Shown piece by piece: positions 1 to 6,711 of a stretch of 7,015 bases of DNA. Origin of the DNA: Bacteroidales bacterium (GTDB lineage Bacteria; Bacteroidota; Bacteroidia; Bacteroidales; GCA-2711565). A program made the position numbers and the translations under genes. The first letter of the stretch is position 1. Each line of letters starts with the position of its first letter. The notes under the pieces were generated by a model. That model had not been told where the DNA came from and did no database searches. It saw only the letters and a list, made by a program, of their open reading frames with translations. Location: NCBI GenBank assembly GCA_029938505.1, contig JAOZUV010000105.1:1-7015 (forward strand), read 5' to 3'.

Positions 1-1322
1 GTCAAAATTGCACTCCCTGCAAAAAGTAAAAAATATTGCCAATCTAAGTTAGAAAAACTCCCCTCCTGCATCAAACCTAAACCGACATAAACAGCTGAAT
101 AAGTTAAAAATATCATAAACGAACTAATAAAAAATTGAACTCTTTTCTGCAATTGAACAACACTAATAATGACAATAATACCAGCTATAAGTTGAGAGAA
201 AACAAATTCAAAACTATTCGGAACAAGAAAACCTATTATAATTATGGTTATAATATGCACATATAAAGCAGGGCGTGTATCAAAAAATGCTCGAACAATA
301 ATCGGAATAATACATATTGGCACCATATACAAATAGCCAACATTATACTTTATAACCAAACTTGTAATAAAAACCATCATAATAATGAGCAATAGTATCA
401 AGGAAACTTTCTTATTGCTCATAAAAATATCTCTACGGAAATACATCAGGAAGAAAAACAAAACAATGATTGAAATTGAGATCAAAATAACCAGTCCAGC
501 TAATATCATATAATAACTGGCTTTAGATCCCAATTGCGATTCATATTCTTGTCGCATCGATTCTAAGATCATATACTTTTCACCAATAACTAACTCTCCT
601 TTTGAAATAATTCTCTCACCACTCTGAACCATTCCTCTGGCCAAAGAAATATTTTTCAAAGCAATTTCACGCTCATTATTCGTTTTTTCAGCATCAAATC
701 TTACATTTCTAAAAAGAGAATTTTCAAGGGTTGAAATCAACAGCAATGTATCTAGATTTTGCTTTCCTGACAAATCTTTCTTTAAAAACTCATGTGCCTT
801 TTGAATGGTAAATAAATCAGATAAAAATATAGTTCTAGCTTCATTTCCATTAATTAATACAAGCTGATCTTCCGATTTAATCTTTTCAGCTTCGGGTAAT
901 GATTCAACGATTCCAATTTCAGCAATTGTATTAAATAGGGATTGGCAAGCTATCCAATTTCGCTCTTTCGATTTAGCGTAAGAAGGATTATTTGTGTATC
1001 TGGTATTCCAGTTATTTTCAAAACGGCTAATTAACTCTGCTGATTTTTCATCAACTATATCAACATCAAAAATAAAATAGGGTTTTACTTGCAATAGAAT
1101 TCGTTCGCGTTCCAAATCAATCTCCTCTTGTGGCTTAAGAATCGCAAAATCATGAGATGCCATTAAATCTTTATGCATCCATGGTCGTCCTTTCTGAAAT
1201 TCATATTTAAACTTACCTTGTTTGGGGAAAATAATAACCAACAATATCACTGCTAATAAAAACAAGGCAATTTTATATATGTATAAACGATATTCTCTCA
1301 CTAATTTCAGTAAATCTTTCAT
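1..1322 (-). CDS. pgpH: 7TM-HD family c-di-AMP phosphodiesterase, PgpH/YqfF-like (C-terminus outside window)
   Basis: Reading the minus strand from the ATG at 1322-1320 gives about 440 open codons running off the left edge. Residues 13-32 form a membrane helix. The next stretch carries KFKYEFQKGRPWMHKDL (37-53), which I recognise as the hallmark after the first helix in Bacteroidota 7TM-HD proteins. Residues of about 35-268 are the extracytoplasmic 7TMR-HDED domain. From about residue 270 a run of hydrophobic helices follows (about 270-295, 303-324, 326-344, 350-367, 370-390, 395-417, and one starting near 427), which is the 7TM bundle. The cytoplasmic HD hydrolase domain expected next lies outside the window. 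Characterised members (Listeria PgpH) hydrolyse the second messenger c-di-AMP to pApA; that activity is inferred here from family membership, since the catalytic HD residues cannot be seen. It is divergent from the C40 peptidase gene. Confidence 0.88.
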   Translation of the reverse strand, partial: MKDLLKLVREYRLYIYKIALFLLAVILLVIIFPKQGKFKYEFQKGRPWMHKDLMASHDFAILKPQEEIDLERERILLQVKPYFIFDVDIVDEKSAELISRFENNWNTRYTNNPSYAKSKERNWIACQSLFNTIAEIGIVESLPEAEKIKSEDQLVLINGNEARTIFLSDLFTIQKAHEFLKKDLSGKQNLDTLLLISTLENSLFRNVRFDAEKTNNEREIALKNISLARGMVQSGERIISKGELVIGEKYMILESMRQEYESQLGSKASYYMILAGLVILISISIIVLFFFLMYFRRDIFMSNKKVSLILLLIIMMVFITSLVIKYNVGYLYMVPICIIPIIVRAFFDTRPALYVHIITIIIIGFLVPNSFEFVFSQLIAGIIVIISVVQLQKRVQFFISSFMIFLTYSAVYVGLGLMQEGSFSNLDWQYFLLFAGSAIL

Positions 1323-1339
1323 CTCTTCAGTATTTAAAT

Positions 1340-1347
1340 CAAAAATA
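1340..1347 (-). promoter_or_regulatory. Possible -7 element for the 7TM-HD gene
   Basis: On the minus strand this reads TATTTTTG, an exact match to the Bacteroidota -7 consensus TAnnTTTG, about 18 bases upstream of the ATG. No convincing TTTG -33 element sits about 19 bases further upstream, so this is a half-supported promoter. It would give a very short leader. Confidence 0.3.
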
Positions 1348-1394
1348 TAAATAATTCCAGAATACTTAGGCTATTTAGCATATATTTAGTAACA

Positions 1395-1422
1395 TTGTAT
1401 ACTATCATAACCTATAATTTTA
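1395..1422 (+). promoter_or_regulatory. Possible promoter of the C40 peptidase gene
   Basis: TTG at 1395-1397 is followed after 17 bases by TAATTTTA at 1415-1422, which matches the Bacteroidota consensus TTG...TAnnTTTG except for the last base. Transcription would start only a few bases before the ATG at 1432, giving an almost leaderless message. The region is very AT-rich, so a chance match is possible. Confidence 0.3.
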
Positions 1423-1431
1423 AGTTCAAAT

Positions 1432-2211
1432 ATGGAATTTGGAGTTTGCACATTTAGTATTATTCCGATACGATCAGCCCCTCTACATCAATCAGAAATG
1501 GTGAACCAAATGCTTTTTGGTGAGCTTTGTAAAATATCAGAAAAGCAAGGTGAATGGCTTCATATCAATTTAATACACGACAATTATGAGGGTTGGATAA
1601 ATCAAGCTCAGCTATATCAAATTTCAGAAGAAGAGTTTAAACGTTTAAATACTATTGATCCTTATCATTCTTTAGAATTGGTTGAACTCATTAAGAATAA
1701 AACCAATAATCAGATTTTTTCGATCCTGCTGGGCAGCTCGCTTTATTCTGAACGAAAAAAAGAATTTCAAATTTGTGAGACAGAATATGCTTTTGAAGGC
1801 AATCAAAGTGAACCTTTAAAATCGGTTGACAGGAAACAATTACTCGAAAATGCATATTTATATTTACATGCACCCTATTTATGGGGTGGCCGTTCGCCTT
1901 TCGGAATTGATTGTTCTGGACTTGCGCAAATGACTTATAAACTCTCTGGGGTGAATATTTTTAGAGATGCTTCACAACAAGCTACACAAGGAGAAACTAT
2001 AAATTTTCTTTCAGAAGCTAAAAAAGGAGATCTCGCTTTTTTCGATAACGAAGAAGGAGAAATTACCCATGTTGGCATACTCATTTCAGGAAATAGCATT
2101 ATTCATGCACACGGAAAAGTTCGTATCGATCAAATCGATCACCAAGGAATTTATGATTGGGAAAAAGGCAGCTATACCCATAATTTAAGGATCATTAAAA
2201 GTTTGATCTAA
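1432..2211 (+). CDS. SH3-domain NlpC/P60 (C40) cysteine peptidase, cytoplasmic-looking
   Basis: A 259-residue protein. Residues of about 1-65 form a bacterial SH3-like domain, with the pattern FGVCTFSIIPIR, SEMVNQMLFGE and YEGWI that is typical of Bacteroidota members of this family. Residues of about 135-258 are the NlpC/P60 domain. YLWGG (149-153) precedes the catalytic Cys161 in DCSGL; His213 lies in THVGIL and His225 in IIHAHG. The Cys-to-His (52) and His-to-His (12) spacings fit a Cys-His-His triad like that of Spr-type enzymes. There is no signal peptide, lipobox or membrane helix. This resembles YkfC-type enzymes, which cleave the gamma-D-Glu to diamino-acid bond of cell-wall peptides during muropeptide recycling. 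Substrate and location are inferred. The gene stands alone between a divergent neighbour and a 207-base gap. The start is chosen because it is the first ATG and the SH3 pattern begins at once. No Shine-Dalgarno sequence is visible. Confidence 0.92.
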   Translation: MEFGVCTFSIIPIRSAPLHQSEMVNQMLFGELCKISEKQGEWLHINLIHDNYEGWINQAQLYQISEEEFKRLNTIDPYHSLELVELIKNKTNNQIFSILLGSSLYSERKKEFQICETEYAFEGNQSEPLKSVDRKQLLENAYLYLHAPYLWGGRSPFGIDCSGLAQMTYKLSGVNIFRDASQQATQGETINFLSEAKKGDLAFFDNEEGEITHVGILISGNSIIHAHGKVRIDQIDHQGIYDWEKGSYTHNLRIIKSLI

Positions 2212-2418
2212 ATACTGCCAATTTTTACATATCTCAATGACATTTTTTCGCATTTCTCATTCCTAATTTAGATGCATGTATAAATTACAATGCATAGCTC
2301 CACTAATAGAGCATCTTACAAATTAAAGCGTATAAATACCACCAACTGGCATAATTTCTGCTATATGCTATTTTTTTTATCTAAATATCTATATACATTA
2401 ATTTAAAATTACAAAACA
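2212..2418 (+). other. Intergenic region, no firm signal
   Basis: This gap separates the peptidase gene from the thioredoxin-like operon. It holds two ATGCAT hexamers (2272-2277 and 2290-2295) and a weak inverted repeat, GCTC at 2297-2300 with GAGC at 2309-2312. The repeat has no T-tract and is not a credible terminator. No good TAnnTTTG promoter match was found for the downstream operon, although a promoter is expected here. No coding potential was recognised. Confidence 0.4.
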
Positions 2419-2769
2419 ATGCTGTACACCAACTTAAATCACATCGAAAGTAAAGACACTTTTAAAAATACTATTGAAAATAATGAGAATGTCATGATCT
2501 GTTGTGGACGTATGGGACCAATGTGTCTTCCAGTTTATGATATCATGGAACAATTAGAAAACAGTGAGGATTATAAGCATATTGCATTCAGAGATATGGA
2601 TTTTGACACAAATGAGGCAAGTGTTATCAAAGAACTTTCCGAAACCAAAGGTTTCATGGGTTTACCTTTCACAGTGTATTTAAAAAAAGGGAAAGTAGTT
2701 CGCGCTACAAGTAGCATTCAATCAAGAGATGATGTCACTTCAATTTTGAACGAAGAATTCAAAAAATAA
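2419..2769 (+). CDS. Atypical thioredoxin-fold protein with displaced cysteines
   Basis: A 116-residue single-domain protein without a signal peptide, so presumably cytoplasmic and about the size of thioredoxin. The fold is supported by the order of elements: a strand ending at VMICC (25-29), a helix starting PVYDIMEQL (38-46), a central strand FRDMDFD (57-63) resembling the thioredoxin VDVDEN region, a cis-proline segment GLPFTVY (81-87, Pro83), then KKGKVV (89-94). The classical WCGPC is absent. Instead the sequence is CCGRMGPMC, with Cys28, Cys29 and Cys36. Which pair forms the redox centre cannot be read from sequence. The reductase-like gene starts 4 bases after its stop, so the two are almost certainly co-transcribed and this is its likely redox partner. 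The protein could reduce a specific target or peroxidase rather than act as a general thioredoxin; that is inference. Confidence 0.85.
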   Translation: MLYTNLNHIESKDTFKNTIENNENVMICCGRMGPMCLPVYDIMEQLENSEDYKHIAFRDMDFDTNEASVIKELSETKGFMGLPFTVYLKKGKVVRATSSIQSRDDVTSILNEEFKK

Positions 2770-2773
2770 ACAA

Positions 2774-3727
2774 ATGCAGAACCAAAATTACGATGTAATA
2801 ATATTGGGTGGTGGACCTGCCGGCTTAACGGCAGGCATATATCTTTCCAGAGCCAAATTAAAAACATTGATACTTGATCAAGGAATTATTGGTGGACAAA
2901 TGATTTTGTCATATGAAATAGCTAATTACCCAGGTGTAGAAAAAACAACTGGGTTTCAATTATCTAATATCATGAAAAAACAAGCCCTGAGTTTTGGTTG
3001 CGAAATACGGTCTAATATAAAGATAAGTTCCATTGATTTTGAGTCTGAGATCAAAAAAGTAGAGATCAATGGAGAGACAACATTTATGTCAAAGGCAATT
3101 ATATTAGCCACAGGGGGTAAATCACGCGCTCTAGGTATTAGTAGGGAAGATAAGTTTAAAGGGAAAGGCATTTCATATTGTGCCACTTGCGATGGCGATT
3201 TTTTTCAAGACAAAGAAATTATTGTTGTGGGCGGCGGAAACACAGCACTTGAAGAAGCGGTAAGCCTGACAAAATATGCTAAAAAAATAAGCATAGTTCA
3301 TCAATTTAACCATTTTCAAGCTTTTGAACATGCAATTACTGAAGCAGAAAAAAATGAGAAAATCGAATTTATATTAAATTCTCGTATCACTAAATTCGAT
3401 GGTGATCTTGCACTAAAATCGGTAACAATAGAAAATATCAATACAAAAGAAGTGAAAAAGAAAAATATTGACGGTGTATTTATTTTTATTGGATACGAAG
3501 CCAACACAAATTTTTTAAACAACAAATGCATCACACTTAACCAATGGAACGAAATTGTAGTTGATCAAAATCTAAAAACCAACATTGAGGGTGTTTTTGC
3601 AGCTGGCGATGCCATCCATAAACGCTATAGGCAAATATCTACTGCAGTTTCTGATGGTACTATTTCGGCACTAAATGCCGCCGACTATATTCTATCAAAA
3701 GAACAAAGTTTAACTAAATCAGTATAA
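2774..3727 (+). CDS. trxB: Thioredoxin reductase-like FAD disulfide oxidoreductase lacking the usual NADPH motif
   Basis: A 317-residue protein, the normal length for low-molecular-weight thioredoxin reductases. The FAD dinucleotide fold begins with DVIILGGGPAGLTAG (7-21). The redox-active pair is CATC (Cys136, Cys139). The second nucleotide-binding fold contains VVGGGNTALEEA (151-162). The closing FAD motif is AAGDAIHKRYRQ (276-287), followed by AVSDGTISA. In NADPH-dependent enzymes such as E. coli TrxB the second fold carries HRRxxxRA. Here the equivalent place reads HQFNHFQAF (176-184) with no arginines, so NADPH preference should not be assumed; NADH, a flavin or ferredoxin are alternatives. 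The likely role is to reduce the thioredoxin-like protein encoded 4 bases upstream. No signal peptide is seen. No terminator is evident after its stop, but the next gene has its own promoter. The symbol denotes the family, not proven NADPH-thioredoxin reductase activity. Confidence 0.9.
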   Translation: MQNQNYDVIILGGGPAGLTAGIYLSRAKLKTLILDQGIIGGQMILSYEIANYPGVEKTTGFQLSNIMKKQALSFGCEIRSNIKISSIDFESEIKKVEINGETTFMSKAIILATGGKSRALGISREDKFKGKGISYCATCDGDFFQDKEIIVVGGGNTALEEAVSLTKYAKKISIVHQFNHFQAFEHAITEAEKNEKIEFILNSRITKFDGDLALKSVTIENINTKEVKKKNIDGVFIFIGYEANTNFLNNKCITLNQWNEIVVDQNLKTNIEGVFAAGDAIHKRYRQISTAVSDGTISALNAADYILSKEQSLTKSV

Positions 3728-3752
3728 ATTAATTCTAAATATCAGATTTCGT

Positions 3753-3782
3753 TTTGCGGTTTAAAATAAAAGATTAAATTTG
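3753..3782 (+). promoter_or_regulatory. Promoter of the riboswitch-controlled receptor gene
   Basis: TTTG at 3753-3756 and TAAATTTG at 3775-3782 are separated by 18 bases. Both boxes match the Bacteroidota sigma-ABfr consensus (TTTG, about 19 bases, TAnnTTTG) exactly. Transcription would start near 3787-3791, just ahead of the first strand of the FMN aptamer at 3794. The leader RNA would thus begin almost exactly with the riboswitch. This agreement makes the promoter the best supported in the window. Confidence 0.72.
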
Positions 3783-3793
3783 CCGCGTATTGA

Positions 3794-3938
3794 AATAATT
3801 CTTCGGGGCAGGGTGACCCACTTATTTATAAGTAGGAATTCCCGACCGGCGGTTAAAGTCCGCGACTTCCGATTTATCGGAACTGATCCTGTGAAATTCA
3901 GGTACCGACAGTATAGTCTGGATGATAGAAGTATTATT
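3794..3938 (+). promoter_or_regulatory. FMN riboswitch (RFN element) aptamer
   Basis: The conserved RFN core is present in order: CTTCGGGGCAGGGTGA (3801-3816), TTCCCGACCGGCGGT (3839-3853), AGTCCGCGAC (3857-3866), GTGAAATTC (3891-3899), CCGACAGTATAGTCTGGATG (3905-3924) and AGAAG (3927-3931). All helices can be drawn. P1 pairs 3794-3804 with 3928-3938, with one T-T mismatch. P2 pairs GGG 3811-3813 with CCC 3841-3843 and carries an added hairpin. P3 pairs GCGG 3849-3852 with CCGC 3860-3863. A variable hairpin TTCCGAT/ATCGGAA lies at 3867-3882. P5 pairs CCTG 3888-3891 with CAGG 3899-3902. P6 pairs GAC 3907-3909 with GTC 3916-3918. This RNA class binds FMN and usually shuts off riboflavin synthesis or uptake genes. 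Here it precedes an intrinsic terminator and a TonB receptor gene, so FMN is expected to end transcription before the receptor. Confidence 0.97.
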
Positions 3939-4008
3939 GATCGATTGACACCTATATTGCTTAGGTTATCTACTTTTTGTTGAAGTTGATTCAATTGATA
4001 TATTATCC

Positions 4009-4041
4009 AAGCCCTGAAAATATTATTCAGGGCTTTTTGTT
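4009..4041 (+). terminator. Intrinsic terminator forming the riboswitch expression platform
   Basis: AAGCCCTGAA (4009-4018) pairs perfectly over 10 bases with TTCAGGGCTT (4026-4035) around a 7-base loop. The T-rich run continues through TTTGTTT to 4041. It lies between the FMN aptamer and the receptor ATG at 4064, so it is best read as the regulated attenuator of the receptor gene rather than the end of an upstream operon. Readthrough is expected when FMN is low. Confidence 0.92.
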
Positions 4042-4063
4042 TAATAATTAATTGTAATCTAAA

Positions 4064-6655
4064 ATGGAAATGAAATTGAAGAAATTAATCAGCGCAGTAG
4101 TAATCTTTATTTTTATTACTTCTCAAACCTTTGCATCAACCTTAGTAAGCGGAAAATTAGTTAGCAGTGATTTATTGAGGCCAATTATGGGAGCCAATAT
4201 TTATCCCTCAAATAATTTACAAAATGGAACGACTTCTAATCAGAATGGGTATTTCTCTTTAACATTAACAAGTACTTCAAAAGAAATAATCATCAGTTTA
4301 ATTGGATATGAAAAACAAAGTATCCAACTTAATGAAAGTAATGCAGATAAATTAAATCTCGACACTATAAAACTTTCACCTCAAACAATTGATCTCGAAG
4401 AAATAAAAATATTTGCATCAATAGCAGAAAAACGAAAAACTCCTGTTTCGGTCACCACCATAAAAGCCGAAATGATCGAGAAAAAATTAGGCGATCAAAC
4501 CTATCCTGAAATTCTAAAACAAACACCTGGGATTTACGCAACACGAACTGGAGGAGGAAGTGGTGATGCTCGTGTAAGCCTCCGAGGTTTCAGACAAGAA
4601 AATATAGCCCTCCTATTAAATGGAATACCAATTAGTAGCGTTGAAAATGGTTTAGTATATTGGAATAATTGGATTGGTTTAGCCGAAGCAACAAAAATGA
4701 TTCAGGTTCAAAAAGGTCTTGGAGCCTCAAAGGTAGCTCTTAACTCATTGGGAGGAACTATAAATATTATTACAAAATCCACCGAAACGAAAAAAGGAGG
4801 ATCAATCCAGCACTCCATGACATCTTATGGCAATCAAAAAACAACTTTTAGTTTTTCAACGGGTTTAATGGATAATGGATGGGCTATGACATTCCTGGGT
4901 TCAAGAACCTCAGGCGATGGTTATATTGATGCCACCTATGTTGATGGCTGGTCTTATTTCTTATCTACGGGAAAACAATTTGGGAAAAAACACAAAATTG
5001 TTCTTACACTTTTGGGTGCACCTGAAAAACATGGCCAACGAAACTTTATGCTTTCACAAACAGAAGTTGATCAGTATGGAATAAAATTTAATAAAGATTG
5101 GGGAAGTTATAATGGCGAATTAAATAATGCTTCTGAAAATTTTTATCATAAACCACAACTTAGCATTAACCATTATTGGAATATCAATAAAAAAACATTC
5201 TTAGCAACATCGGCTTATATCTCAGTTGGGAATGGAGGTGGAAAATGGACAGAATCATTTAACTACGGCTCTACTTTATTTCAATACCGAAATCCAAGTC
5301 AACAAATTGATTGGGAATCGGTTTATAATTTGAATGCAAATAATACAGATATTTTTGATTTAGGTGGGGATGAAACCGTCAATGGGTATTCGAAGATTAT
5401 CCAAACAAATTTTTTAGCAAGTCATATCTGGACAGGAGTTTTATCAAATCTGGAATATAAAATAAATGATAACTTTAAGCTAATCTCCGGTTTTCATTAT
5501 CGATACTTTAAATCTAAACTACAGGAAAAAGTAAGAGATTTATTGGGAGGTAATTTCTGGATCGACAATTATGCATGGGCTCTGGAAGGTGCTGGAGGCC
5601 GAAATAAAATTAAAGCCGTTGGTGACGTCATTAATGTTGATAACGGGGCACTCATCCACTTTGGACATATTTTTAATCAGCTCGAGTATAATACAAATCA
5701 TGTAAATGCTTTCATAGCAGCTTCTGCTTCTAAAACTTGGTATCAAAGAGAAGATAGATACAATTACCTTTCCAACACTAAAAGCGTTGTTGTTACAAAA
5801 CCTGGATTTGATCTTAAGGGAGGTTTAAATATTAATCTCGATGATTTGAATAATCTTTATTTCAATATGGGGTATTATTCAAAGGCTCCTTTATTTAAAT
5901 TTGTTTTTCCAAATTATAATAACTCAGCTACCATTGATATTTCAAACGAACATATTTTCGCCATGGAATTGGGTTATGGTTTAAAAACAGATGTCCTAAA
6001 TTTTAAAGCCAACGCTTATTATACTTATTGGAGTGATGTTTCCATATTATCAAAAGAGTATATTCAATTAGAAGATAATTCTCAAACAAGAGCATTGGTG
6101 AAAGGTTTAGATGCCCTACATATGGGTATTGAAGTTGAGTTAGGCATACATCTCAAAAAGAATCTAGAAATCGGATTAATGACTTCTTTGGGTAATTGGA
6201 AGTGGAAAAATGATGTTGTTGCCGACATTTTTGACATCAATAATAACTTAGTTGGAACTACCGAAGTTTATGCAAACGGATTAAAAGTTGGGGATGCTCC
6301 CCAAACTCAAATGGGTGTATTTTTAAAAAGTATGATTTTCAATACATTTAGCTTTGAGCTTGATTGGACATTTAATGACCATTTATATGCTGATTTTGAT
6401 CCAACTAATAGGGGTATTAGTACTGATCGCCAACAATCATTTCAACTCCCATCCTATCATTTAGTAGATGTTCATTTTGGGTACTCTTATACATTATTTA
6501 ATAATCAGGCTTTTATAGGAATCAATGCGTATAACCTCTTCAATACGAATTACATTATGAGAGGGCAAGATGGAGCAAATCATAATCTGGATACATTCCT
6601 TGGTTACTGGGGTTTTGAAAGAACTTTTAATATTCAATTCAAGCTTAATTTTTAA
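4064..6655 (+). CDS. TonB-dependent outer-membrane receptor under FMN riboswitch control, candidate flavin importer
   Basis: An 863-residue, apparently complete TonB-dependent receptor. Residues 1-24 are a signal peptide with likely cleavage after QTFA. Residues of about 27-107 are a carboxypeptidase-regulatory-like beta domain (VSGKLVSSD, GANIYPSN, TTSNQNGYFSL). LEEIKIFAS (111-119) is a plausible TonB box region. Residues of about 122-238 are the plug: PEILKQTPGIYAT (148-160), VSLRGFRQENIALLLNGIP (171-189), VQKGLGASKVALNSLGGTINIITK (215-238). The remainder is the beta-barrel, with GAPEKHGQR at 318-326 and a C-terminal FKLNF ending in phenylalanine, as usual for barrels inserted by BAM. Homologues of this architecture are numerous and their substrates mostly unassigned, so the protein alone does not reveal its cargo. 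The FMN riboswitch and terminator in its leader point to uptake of riboflavin or a related flavin. An alternative start is the ATG at 4070, two codons later, which leaves a cleaner signal peptide (MKLKKLIS). No inner-membrane transporter gene is visible next to it. Confidence 0.93.
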   Translation: MEMKLKKLISAVVIFIFITSQTFASTLVSGKLVSSDLLRPIMGANIYPSNNLQNGTTSNQNGYFSLTLTSTSKEIIISLIGYEKQSIQLNESNADKLNLDTIKLSPQTIDLEEIKIFASIAEKRKTPVSVTTIKAEMIEKKLGDQTYPEILKQTPGIYATRTGGGSGDARVSLRGFRQENIALLLNGIPISSVENGLVYWNNWIGLAEATKMIQVQKGLGASKVALNSLGGTINIITKSTETKKGGSIQHSMTSYGNQKTTFSFSTGLMDNGWAMTFLGSRTSGDGYIDATYVDGWSYFLSTGKQFGKKHKIVLTLLGAPEKHGQRNFMLSQTEVDQYGIKFNKDWGSYNGELNNASENFYHKPQLSINHYWNINKKTFLATSAYISVGNGGGKWTESFNYGSTLFQYRNPSQQIDWESVYNLNANNTDIFDLGGDETVNGYSKIIQTNFLASHIWTGVLSNLEYKINDNFKLISGFHYRYFKSKLQEKVRDLLGGNFWIDNYAWALEGAGGRNKIKAVGDVINVDNGALIHFGHIFNQLEYNTNHVNAFIAASASKTWYQREDRYNYLSNTKSVVVTKPGFDLKGGLNINLDDLNNLYFNMGYYSKAPLFKFVFPNYNNSATIDISNEHIFAMELGYGLKTDVLNFKANAYYTYWSDVSILSKEYIQLEDNSQTRALVKGLDALHMGIEVELGIHLKKNLEIGLMTSLGNWKWKNDVVADIFDINNNLVGTTEVYANGLKVGDAPQTQMGVFLKSMIFNTFSFELDWTFNDHLYADFDPTNRGISTDRQQSFQLPSYHLVDVHFGYSYTLFNNQAFIGINAYNLFNTNYIMRGQDGANHNLDTFLGYWGFERTFNIQFKLNF

Positions 6656-6663
6656 GTTAATAA

Positions 6664-6711
6664 TTTATCAACAGCTTAACTAGGATAGTTTACTATTTAT
6701 CAATAGTTTAC
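6664..6711. repeat. Imperfect direct repeats between the two receptor genes
   Basis: TTTATCAACAGCTTAA at 6664-6679 recurs as TTTATCAATAGTTTAC at 6696-6711, matching at 13 of 16 positions, with starts 32 bases apart (about three helical turns). Within the same stretch ATAGTTTAC occurs exactly twice, at 6685-6693 and 6703-6711. Further on, ATGTTAATA occurs at 6728-6736 and 6738-6746, a 10-base period. These could be operator sites for the downstream gene, but AT-rich DNA yields such repeats by chance. No clear terminator follows the receptor stop at 6655, and no full promoter consensus was found before 6841. Confidence 0.35.

Noticed and set aside
1691..1873. Minus-strand open frame inside the C40 peptidase gene
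   Set aside because: It is antisense to a clearly conserved coding region and shows no recognisable domain.
2297..2312. GCTC/GAGC hairpin after the peptidase gene as a terminator
   Set aside because: The stem has only 4 base pairs with an 8-base loop and no T-tract follows on either strand.
2956..3534. Two minus-strand open frames inside the reductase gene
   Set aside because: They are shadows of the well-supported reductase frame, with no motifs.
3780..3983. Open reading frame of 67 codons on the plus strand, and an overlapping 77-codon one on the minus strand (3761-3994)
   Set aside because: They lie on the FMN riboswitch. The open frames follow from the conserved RNA sequence and have no protein-like features.
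4009..4041. Terminator interpreted as the end of the trx operon
   Set aside because: A strong promoter and the complete FMN aptamer lie between the operon and this hairpin, so it is better explained as the riboswitch expression platform.
5540..5746. Minus-strand open frame inside the TonB receptor gene
   Set aside because: It is antisense to the receptor barrel and has no motif or upstream signal.
6656..6680. GTTAA...TTAAC inverted repeat just after the receptor stop as a terminator
   Set aside because: Five AT-rich base pairs around a 15-base loop with no T-run; too weak to count.
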